This document shows positions 1 to 8,009 of a stretch of 17,669 nt of DNA, piece by piece. Position 1 is the first letter of the stretch; every line of letters begins with the position of its first letter. Origin of the DNA: Monoraphidium neglectum (Eukaryota; Chlorophyta; Chlorophyceae; Sphaeropleales; Selenastraceae); assembly GCF_000611645.1 (NCBI RefSeq), contig NW_014012618.1, forward strand, positions 1 through 17,669, in the 5' to 3' direction. The position numbers and the translations under genes were made by a program. The notes beneath the pieces are model-generated. The model had not been told where the DNA came from. It made no database searches and saw only the letters and a list, made by a program, of their open reading frames with translations.

Positions 1-207
1 GCGCGAGCCGACCACGACCTGCCGCGCCACGGCTCGGCCCTCGGCCCACCCCTACCCCCAAGAATGGCCGGCGCTCGAATGGCGCGCCACCTGCGCGCGC
101 GGCCAACGTCTAGGAGAAGCTGGCACCACTGGGGCTCCGCTCACGGCTGTGCGCGCCTATGTGTACCGGTCTACTGCGCCGCCCGCCCTTCGGGGACCCC
201 GACATGC
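1..207 (-). other. Probable intron 5 of the RH50-like gene, no exon recognised
   Basis: After the exon-5 donor, the remaining bases to the window edge show no reading frame resembling the expected next block of an RH50 protein (the conserved region just after PGLHR). A possible acceptor CTCCTAG lies near 110 (minus strand), but the sequence after it does not look conserved. The rest of the helicase must lie to the left of the window. Confidence 0.4.
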
Positions 208-213
208 GCTCAC

Positions 214-1096
214 CCGCGGATACTCGGTGCAGCCCCGGCCCAAACGCGGGCTCGAGCCCCGGGAACACCTCCCGCAGCTTCTCAAAGGTGTGCTGCGGCA
301 GCGTCGCGCTGACGAGGACGAAGCGCGTCGATGACGGCGCGGCGGACTGCAGCGGCTCCACCTGCTCCCTGTACACGTCCTCGCCGCCTGCGGGGTGGGA
401 TATTTTGGTGCGTCGGTGAGATACTTTGGTGCGTCGGTGGGATAGTTTGGTGCGTTGGTGGGACAATTGATGGGCTTGTGCCACCATTACCGCAGCCACC
501 AGGCCGAGCGGGGCGCGGCGGGCCGCCGCCGCCGTAGGGAGTTGCACCAGGCCGGCCGCCAGTGGGGGCCCCTGCTCCTGGTCCACCCTCCCTTCAGCCT
601 GGAAGCTCGATGGACGGACGCCGCTGCCCGCCCCGCGCCAACTCTCATGCCAGAGGGGCGCGCGGCAAGCCCAAAATCCCTGCCACCGCAAGTAGGAATT
701 GAATCGATTAATGCAACGAGCCTGGCTGCACTCCAGTAGGGGGGTCGGTCGCGGGGCGTGACAATCCTGACTGGAACAAAAGTCAACCCCTAATCCAGCT
801 CACCGCACAGCACGTCCACCTCGTCCAGCACGATCGCGTTGGTGCGTCCGAGGTTGAGGGCGCCCTTGGACAGCAGCGCCACCGCGCGCCCCGGGGTTGA
901 CACCATCACGTCCACGCCCGCCTGCGGGGTAGAGGGGTAGCGCAGAGAAGGGGGGGGGGCAGTGTTGTGGGAACGGGGGTGCGGAGCGCGTCAACCTGCA
1001 CGTGCACTTGCTGCAGCGTACAGCCTCGCAAGCGCGCATACATGTGCATACATGTGCGCGCACGTACACGCGCGCACGCGCGCACACACGCACACA

Positions 1097-1127
<31 letters not shown>

Positions 1128-2905
1128 GCGCGCGCGCGCGACACACACCTTCAGCGCGTCTTCCTGCGTCTTGAGGGCCTTGAAGCGCCGCGCCTCGTCC
1201 TCCTGGCCGCCAGTCATGATCGAGGACCGCAGCTTCAGCCCGGCTGCCACCAGCGCCTTGAGCACCCGCTGGACCTGCTGGGCCAGCTCTGGGGTGCCGA
1301 GTGATGGTGGGGGCATCCAGGCGTCATGCCGTGCACCCATGATTATATCAATCAACCAGGCAAGAAATGTGCAAATGGCAACCCGTGGCAGGACTGTACC
1401 GCCACCAAGCACGGCGGCCGACGGGCAGGCAGCCGCGGCCCCGGCCCCGCCGCGGGTGCAAGCATTACCCCGTCCCACCCCGCCCCCACGGCCCCTGCGC
1501 CCCCGCCGCGCACCCCCGGTCGGCGTGATGATGAGGATCCGCGGGCTGCCGGGCACCGTGGCCGGCCGCCCCGTCTTCTTCTCCTCCTGCTTCAGCTCCT
1601 GCAGCAGCGGCAGCAGGTAGCCCAGGGTCTTGCCGCTGCCTGCCTGGTCCGCCAGGGCCACGTGGCGCGCCTTGGCGGAGACGAGGGCGCGGTAGGACTC
1701 CGCCTGGTTTTGGGGGGTTGGGGTTTGGGGTTCGTGTGTGTTCGCACGGGTGTGTGTGCGGGTGTGTTTGGGTATGTCCATGATTGTGTGATATGTGTGT
1801 GTATGTGTGTGTGTGTGTGTGTGTGTGTATGTTCACGCATGCACGGGTGCATGAGTATGTGTACAGTTTGTGTGGGTCGGGCAAGGCTGCTGAGGTGTGC
1901 TGAAATGCGGGGGCACGCATGGCCGGTGTTCGGGCGTGGGGCAAGCTTCCGGGGTGTGCAACCTAGCAGGGGGGCGGTAGGGGTTCGGGCAGCACGGAAC
2001 GGCAGCAGGCGGCAGGCCCGCAAACGCGCCCAGCTTGAAAATCTCTGCGCACATTCATGGCAGCGCAAGGGACACGCGGCAGCAACAACAAAGGACTGCC
2101 CGCCCCCCGGGGGCGCGTCAAGGGGGCCCGAGCGGCCAGCGCGCACCTGCACGTGCGATGGCCGGGTGATGCCGATCCCCCTCAGCGCCTCCACCACCGC
2201 GTCGCTCGCCCCCAGGTCCCGCCAGCTGCTGGCGCTGAAGAAGCCCTGGTCAGGCCCCATGTTCTGCCGCACCACCGGGATCTGCCCCGCGGCCGCCCCC
2301 GCCGGCGCCGCCGCTCCCAGCCCTGCAGAGGCGCCGGCGCCGCCGCCTGCATCCCTGCGTGGCCGAGCGACCGCTGCGGCGCCGCTGGAGCGGCCCTCGA
2401 ATCTCCGCGTGGCCGACGCAGCTTCCGAGCCGCGGCCGTCCTCGCCCCCGCCCTCCTCGTCGCCGCCCCGGCCCTCCTCCACGCCGAAGTCTGGCTGCCA
2501 CTGCTCCTTGGGCCGCCGCTCCCGCCTGTCGGGGATCCCATAAGCCTCCCCCAGCTTGTCCAGTGCCACCAGCCCGCGGCCGCGCTCGTCGACCAGCGCG
2601 TCGCGCCCGCGGCGCTTGAGGATCTGCCGCAGCTTCGCAGCAGCTTCGTCGTCCACGAAGAACTCGTCCTCGTCGTCGTCCCTTGGTGCGGGCCGGCGCT
2701 GCTGCTGCTGCTGCTGGGTCGGCGGCGGAGGCCCACCGGCTCCGCCGCGACCGCCGCGACCGGCGCTCCTGCCGCCGCCGCGGGCGGGCGCGCGGCCGGA
2801 CGCGCCGCGGGGCACAGCGGCGGTGGCGGCGGGCGCCGGGCAGGTCGAGGCGCGGCGGCCTTGCAGCATGCGCCTGCTGTAGCATGCCAGCCAGAAGGTA
2901 TGCAT
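214..2905 (-). CDS. RH50: DEAD-box ATP-dependent RNA helicase, plant RH50-like (5' part, partial at left edge)
   Basis: ATP-dependent RNA helicase. The Arabidopsis namesake is a plastid protein in 23S-4.5S rRNA maturation, so a plastid role is inferred. Exons on the minus strand: 2905-2147, 1703-1514, 1288-1149, 921-804, 387-214, giving about 460 residues. Motifs seen: Q-motif region ending PSHVQ (about 249-253), Walker A AGSGKT (274-279), motif Ia TPTGELAQQ (313-321), STPGR (371-375), motif II DEVD (396-399) and motif III SAT (429-431). The RH50-like PGLHR follows near residue 450. The first 220 residues are low-complexity, Arg/Gly/Ala-rich, with a Gln run and an acidic patch. The start is uncertain: ATG 2905 or ATG 2869 (MLQGRR), and a transit-peptide exon further upstream is possible. 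The helicase C domain (motifs IV-VI) is not in the window; exon 5 ends at a GTGAGC donor at 213-208 and I found no next exon in 1-207. DEVD rather than DEAD, and no Arg in motif Ia, favour RH50 over RH39 or generic DEAD-box proteins. Confidence 0.88.
394..469. repeat. 21-bp tandem repeat (minisatellite) at the 3' end of RH50 intron 4
   Basis: Three full 21-nt units, ggtgggatattttggtgcgtc and close variants, occupy 394-414, 415-435 and 436-456. A partial fourth unit is at 457-469. On the gene strand the array lies immediately upstream of the acceptor CCCGCAG at 388-394, so it supplies the pyrimidine-rich part of the 3' splice site. The unit is a multiple of three and is open in frame with exon 5, where it would encode a repeated SHRRTK-type heptapeptide. 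Confidence 0.9.
950..959. repeat. G10 homopolymer (C10 on the gene strand) near the RH50 exon 4 acceptor
   Basis: Ten G on the plus strand read as ten C in the RH50 pre-mRNA, starting about 29 nt upstream of the exon 4 acceptor at 922-923. It forms part of the polypyrimidine tract. A matching C10 run precedes POC1 exon C. Confidence 0.8.
1032..1148. repeat. Long alternating purine-pyrimidine tract (CA/CG) in RH50 intron 3
   Basis: From 1032 to 1140 every step alternates purine and pyrimidine without a break (109 nt), including (CA)11 at 1091-1112 and a long (CG) run at 1113-1140. After one break, ACACACAC continues to 1148. On the gene strand this reads (GT)(CG)(TG) and begins exactly at the exon 3 donor (AAG then GTGTGT, intron first base 1148). 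Such tracts are classic candidates for left-handed Z-DNA under negative supercoiling; that is established for CG and CA repeats in general and inferred here. Confidence 0.92.
1732..1832. repeat. TG-rich microsatellite in RH50 intron 1
   Basis: TG-rich sequence with a strictly alternating core at 1791-1832 that includes (GT)12 at 1805-1828. On the gene strand it reads as CA repeats within intron 1 (2146-1704), upstream of exon 2. It is the reverse complement in kind of the (CA)11 in intron 3 of the same gene. Confidence 0.9.
2699..2716 (-). repeat. CAG trinucleotide run coding polyglutamine in RH50
   Basis: Six consecutive CTG triplets on the plus strand are CAG on the gene strand and encode a six-residue Gln run in the low-complexity N-terminal region of the helicase, just before its acidic segment. 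It is likely to vary in length between strains. Confidence 0.85.
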
Positions 2906-3401
2906 GCAGAGAATGCACTACGTGTCTGAAAACGCACGCAACAGGAGCGTGCCTCATGCCAGGGGCAATGTCGGCGACTGACTGCGCAATGGCAGCAGCG
3001 CCGCCGCTAAAGACGGCGCGCGCACCGGGTGACGCCGCAGCACCCCGCGCGGCCCCGTATGAGACTTGACATTGCTCTCACCTTGATACGCACGGCATGC
3101 GGCCTCCCATGCTTGGGGGCCGCCCGAGTGAGGCCGCCATGTTCGGGTGTGTGTAGCGCTTGTCAGAACTCAGCAATGTATTGCCAGATGGATACATAGA
3201 CTGTAGTATAGTTCATCAAACGTATAAGTGCGGAAGAAAATAGAAAAGTGAAGCAGTTCAAAACAACCAAGCCAGGTGAATGCTGCGTCAAACAACGTCC
3301 ACACGTGTAAATTGTATATTAACATCAAACAAGCCAAAATCACCATCCAGCGTGCTGTTCAGACATATATACTTCCGGAAGAAAACTTCACCTGGGTCAG
3401 C
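2906..3401. promoter_or_regulatory. Divergent intergenic promoter between RH50 and the EF-hand gene
   Basis: About 0.5 kb separates the outward-facing start codons. From about 3130 onward it is much richer in A and T than the flanking exons. TATA-like strings on the plus strand are tataagt near 3223, tatatta at 3315-3321 and atatata at 3365-3371. The last is only about 31 nt before the ATG at 3402, so the middle one fits better as a core element with a short leader. No clear TATA element was found for RH50; part of 2906-3070 could be its leader or an unrecognised first exon. Promoter function is inferred from position and composition. Confidence 0.5.
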
Positions 3402-6400
3402 ATGACGGGGCAGGTCGTGGAGCAGCCCTTCGGGGACACCGAACTGCACGTACCTGGGTAAGTGGTGCGCTGTCGCCAGCGGGGGCCACGGCACGGCAGG
3501 CCTGCAGAGACGAGCACTGCCATCTTTGGATGAGGGGCGAGAGCAACAGCATAATCAGGGGTTTCAACGCCTCTGCGATTGAATTGTATGATTTATCGAC
3601 GCAAGTAAGCAACCTCGTACAGCTAGACGCTGCCACCAGCGCAGCGCCTGCAGCGGTTTGCGCGTCGCTGCTATGGTAATCCGCATTGCGTCGGCTGAGG
3701 GCGCTACGGCACATGCGCTGCGGCGCATGTCGCCGTGCACTTCACCAGCGCGCTGAGTATTTCAAAAGTGGCCCTTCGTAATAATTGCGACGCAGGTACA
3801 CGGGCTATGTTCAGGGGCTCCACGAGACCTACAAAAAGACGCCCGCAATGGCGCAGCTCGAGACCAAGCAGCCGGGGCAGGCGTCATTCCTGCACACGCG
3901 CACCTGCCGTGCACCAGTGGCGTCACCCCACAGGGTGCGCGGGTCAAGAGGTCGTTGGACGTGTCACGACACCCCACCGCAAGCGGCGTGCGCCCCTTTC
4001 CTCCCGTGGCCTTCATCTATGAGAGAATCGTCACCACCGCGGGCCGTCAGCGGCCGCCTACGTATGCCGCACGCTGCGACCCTCACCCATGCGGTCGCAC
4101 ATAAACATGCGTCCTCTCTCAGGACCCCTGCAACTTTCCGGAGTACACCTCAAAGAAGTTTCACACGGACAATCTGTGGCCCAGCCTCCAGACGCGCGCC
4201 AAGCAGGTTTGTGCGGCAGCACGCGGCACGCGTGCACCCCGGCCCGCGCTGGCTGCTGATGCAGCGCAACACGACTCCTTGCAAATGAGGTTCGAATTTC
4301 ATGACACGCAAGAGTTTGTGCCTGTGATTACGCGATGATTTATTGCAGTGACCGTGCAAGACGTCGTCCACCCTGAGGGTGCCACCTGGGCCTGCACCTG
4401 CTTGACCCAAACCTAAACATGCAGGACTCGTTCAAGCCTCCCTGCAGCAACATAGCGCTCGGTGATGGCCGCATCAATCCCTTCACCACCAGCTACTCTA
4501 CGGGTGAGGCACAAGGCGGGGGCGCGTGCAGCTGGGTGCTGCAGCCGCCGAGCAGCAGTGCAACCTCGGCCGCACAGCGGGGCGTTTCCTGAAGCATCAC
4601 CCCAGAGCAATCCAAGATATTGATAGCTTTGTGGCTTTAGCGGCCTGCGGGGCTTCCTCTGCTCAAGAGGGGCACGTGCATGGCGCTGACGCGCTCTCGC
4701 CCGCTCTCCGCCTGGATGCAACCCCAGACTTTGGGGCGCCGTTCAGCGGCCAGGAGCGGCTGCGCAGCCCGATGCGCAACACCGACCTGGCGGCCACGCA
4801 GACGTCCCTTAGGGAGCACTACGCCAGCAGCTACAACCGCGTCGGCGAGTGAGTGGCTGGGGCACCAAGTGTACTGCCCTGCCTCGCCTCCTGTGCAACT
4901 TAGGGCATGAATTGCCTGGCGTCTCCATTCCTGAGTTTGCAGCATGCCGCACGCAAAAGTGTAGCACTGTGTGTGTGATTCGCATGCGCCCTGATGCATT
5001 TTCATCCCAATCCTGCAGAAAGCGCCTAGCCAAGATGTTCAGCACCATGCGGGAGCGCATGAGCGCCAAGATGGGCAACAGCAATGATAATGCCTTCAAA
5101 ATGCGCAAGCTCTTCAAGATGTACGACAAGGAGGACACCGGCATGGTGCGTTGACCAGGGTTTGACCAAGCTTGGAACAGTGCTGCATGCACGAGGCAAC
5201 CCTGGTATGTTAGTACGCTGCTTGCCACGATTGATTGCGGTTGTATAGTCCTCGCATCACGTGCATCCCCTTTGAGCGCCTACACAGCATCGATGCACGA
5301 ACGAAAGTAGAGTGCATCACCACAAACATCCGTGTGGCCTGTGCACCCTGCGTATGCGTCGCACGCCTTGACGCTTCAGATCCACTACGAGGACTTCCGG
5401 CAGTTTGGGGAGTCGTTTGGCATGCAGCTGGACGACGACTCGCTGCTGGCCCTGTATCACGTCCACGACCCCGAGGGCTCAGGTGCAGTCACGAGGGGTG
5501 TGATTAGCATCACGATCAGGGTTGTTACAGCTTGCCGCAGTCACCGGCTCACGGAGCACCGGGGTTCGAGGGCGCGTGCCGGCGCCGTTGCTGGGCGCAG
5601 GGCAGCCTCTTGGATTGAGGCCGATGAAACCCTCAAAGCATGCTTGCGGCACCATCTATCATGATGATCTGGTCTGAATCTGAGGGGCAAAGGTGGGATG
5701 CACAGAGTTGGTACTGTCTGGCAGCAACAGCAACCCGCGCCCCTCACGCTGGCCGCCTGCAGGCTACGTCGCGTATGAGCCCATTGTGCAGAAGATCATG
5801 GTAGGCGTGCTGAGAAGGTCGGGGCACGCACGCTTGGACGGAGCTCTCGTTTCTGCTGCTGGCCACGCACAGCGTGTCATCTGGTCGTGCTTGCTCGTCA
5901 CCCACACACACCCATGCAATCCGATTTGCCCCCCTCACCATTCGGGAACCCTCCCTCTTGCTTGTGGTCCCACTCCTGCGCCGACACGCCCCCCCCCCCC
6001 ACACCCTCCCCGTTCCCTCACCCCCATACAACGTCATGCCACCTCACGCACCTGCCGCAAAACCCCAGGACCCAGACTACTTCTGCATGTACTCACCAGC
6101 CGGCGTCGACAACACCCAGGTAAAGCGCATGGTGGGACGCAGCCAGGCAGGAAGGGCTGGGGGTGTTTTGTCAGACTTGTCATGGACAGGCCCTTGGAAG
6201 TGACCAGCACTGCCGGGGCGTCCAGCACGACACACAGGGCACGCCTATGCAGCCTGGTCGGTACTGCGCATGAGGCGAGTACCTCGAGCACTGCCATGTG
6301 GCAGCGGAACTGAGCCGGCCTGTTCTCCTCATATGCCTGTGTTGTCCCTCGCCCGCCCACCCCTGGACCCCCCCCTCCCCGATCACACCTGCAGGCGCTG

Positions 6401-6967
6401 GTGGACGCGCAGGCGACCTCCAAGCTGGTCTCAAACCTGCGCAAGCGCATCCACGGCAGCGTCGATGAGATGCGCGCGGTGTTCGAGTCGTTTGACCAGG
6501 TGGGGGGGGAAGGGGCGTGGCCGCACTCGCGGGCTGTCTGACTGGTTTGACTGGGAGTCGTCCTGGTGCTTGGTGATGCACTGCTTTGAGGCTACAAGGG
6601 TGGTATAGTGCTTGCAACACAATCCCTGGAGAGGCACCACTCAGGCATCCTGAGTGCAACTTGCCACCTAGATAAGCTAATTACGCATGCCATGGCACGA
6701 GAAAGCCTGCCTTCTGCTTCCACAGACGAGCAGCGTCCTTCCTGTGCCTGCTCGGCTCACAGGCCTGCCCCCCCGCCTCGGAACCGCCCATCCAACGCAC
6801 AGGGCAAGACGGGCGTGCTGGCGGAGCGCAAGTTTGAGGCCGGCTGCGCGGCGCTAGGCGTCGTGCTGTCCCCCAAGGAGCGGGAATGGGTGGAGCGCGC
6901 CGCGACGGCGCGCGATGGCGCTGGGGCCGTCGACTACCGGGTGTTTTGCAGCGCGTTTGCCGAGTGA
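3402..6967 (+). CDS. EF-hand protein with N-terminal PGYTG motif, probable ciliary protein
   Basis: Eleven coding exons: 3402-3457, 3796-3934 (end uncertain), 4123-4206, 4425-4503, 4728-4848, 5019-5145, 5380-5482, 5763-5800, 6069-6119, 6395-6499, 6803-6967 with stop TGA. Together they give about 355 residues. The first in-frame ATG is at 3402, just after AT-rich leader sequence. Residues 17-22 read VPGYTG, like the PGYTG/PGYAG motif of the FAM166/CIMIP2 (DUF2475) microtubule inner proteins. EF-hand loop 1 is D196-D207 (DKEDTG), near canonical. Loop 2 starts at D232 (DPEGSG) but has Pro in the last coordinating position. Loops 3 (from D300, DQGKTG) and 4 (near ARDGAG) are degenerate. The helices before loop 1 are basic (KMFSTMRERMSAK). 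I cannot name a family member. A role in the axoneme or basal body is inferred from the motif and from the nearby POC1 and DRC1. The exon 2 donor could instead lie before GTGGCG at about 3917; both choices keep phase 0. Confidence 0.8.
5763..5800 (+). other. 38-nt small exon of the EF-hand gene
   Basis: Between acceptor CCTGCAG and donor ATG|GTAGGC, this exon completes a split Gly codon and encodes YVAYEPIVQKIM, the exit helix of the second EF-hand. It is short enough that an automatic gene finder may skip it. Skipping would shift the frame because 38 is not a multiple of three. Confidence 0.8.
5989..6000. repeat. C12 homopolymer in intron 8 of the EF-hand gene
   Basis: A run of 12 C lies within a pyrimidine-rich stretch (about 5920-6068) upstream of the exon 9 acceptor at 6067-6068. 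The whole stretch probably acts as an extended polypyrimidine tract. Confidence 0.75.
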
Positions 6968-8009
6968 CCCCAGTGTTTGCCTGTCTGTCTGGGTTTTGGC
7001 TGGCTGGCTGCACGTTTGGGTAGTAACTGTTACTTTCACAAAGCGCTGAGCTTTGTCCCATGCTCCGGGCTTCCTTGTTGGCTTGTGCAATTGGGTTGGT
7101 GGGGTTGCAGGAGCAGCTCTCTGCGGCGTGAATCGCTGAAGCGCCAGCTGCACGGCAGCCAGGCAGAGTAGGGCGACCTCACCGGCCCTGCGCGGCACGC
7201 TGCACAACCGGCGGTGGCGCGTCCTTCCAGCTTCTGAGAGGGTCCAGTGTCACGTGTGCTGAGTGCCCTTTGTACTGCCCGGTCTGTCGGGGCGTGGCGA
7301 CACCGCAGGGGTCGCTGCTTGCGCATGGTGTCTAGTTTTCCTGGGTGGCGTGCATTGCGCTCCTCTGGAGTCAACTGCCAGTGTTTGGTGAATCCAGGGC
7401 TTTCAGCAGCAGCAGCGTCTGCACGGCATCGAAAATATGCCCACCCCCAAGACGACGAAGATAGCGAGCAGCAGCGCTCGCACCGCTGCTCAGTGGATCG
7501 ACGGCTTGAGCAACTTGCAATCTAAGCACCAGTGTGACACAACAGCCGGCAGCATCCGTTCAAACGCATCCCCCCCAGTGCCCAACTACAACTGGACACC
7601 CAGGAGCAGGTGCATCATATCGGACTCCAGGAAAGCTGCCCCGAGAGTTCTTACCCAGAAACTGTGCGGGTGCAAAACACATAAGCGGATTTTGCGGTTG
7701 TGGCGGTGCCTGCCGTGACAGCTGCCCGAGCAAATCTGGCTGGCTCAATGGAGGTTTTAGAACGGGCAGGCAAGTAGAACCCTGCGGTGAACGAGTCAGA
7801 TTCACCCCGCTGTAATCCAGCGCCCGGGGAAGGCAGCTTTACCAGCCAAGCCCTGGCGTCCTCCCAGGTTTGGTGTGTCGGATCACAAACCAGCCAATTC
7901 AACCCTCGCATGGCACAGTTAGGGTATGGATACACAGTCTGGGCGTTACGTACTCAGCAACCCCTCACAAGACTCACAAGACGGCGCATTAAACCTGGCA
8001 GTTGGCAGC
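6968..8009. other. Intergenic region between convergent EF-hand and POC1 genes
   Basis: About 1 kb between two stop codons that face each other. I see no conserved reading frame, RNA gene or repeat array. It presumably holds both 3' untranslated regions. One TGTAA (the usual poly(A) signal of Chlamydomonas and relatives) sits on the plus strand at 7811-7815, some 840 nt after the EF-hand stop, which would mean a long 3' UTR. No TGTAA was found on the minus strand for POC1. A 93-codon open frame at 7437-7718 has no recognisable features. Confidence 0.5.

Noticed and set aside
394..469. CRISPR-like array
   Set aside because: The units are direct 21-nt tandem repeats without unique spacers, inside an intron of a eukaryotic gene.
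1326..2543. 405-codon plus-strand open frame
   Set aside because: It lies antisense to RH50 exons 1 and 2, is built from the complement of the helicase coding sequence and the TG microsatellite, and resembles no protein family. High GC content produces such shadow frames.
3785..4288. Single open frame across exons 2-3 of the EF-hand gene
   Set aside because: It reads exon 2 correctly, but passes exon 3 in the wrong frame. The conserved-looking frame (CNFPEYTSKKF) needs the intron 3935-4122 removed.
5555..5580. GGTTCGAG string resembling a tRNA T-loop
   Set aside because: No matching 5-bp T stem, anticodon arm or acceptor stem around it; it lies in intron 7 of the EF-hand gene.
7437..7718. 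93-codon plus-strand open frame in the convergent intergenic region
   Set aside because: No recognisable motif, no splice partner, and composition unlike neighbouring exons; probably chance within 3' UTR sequence.
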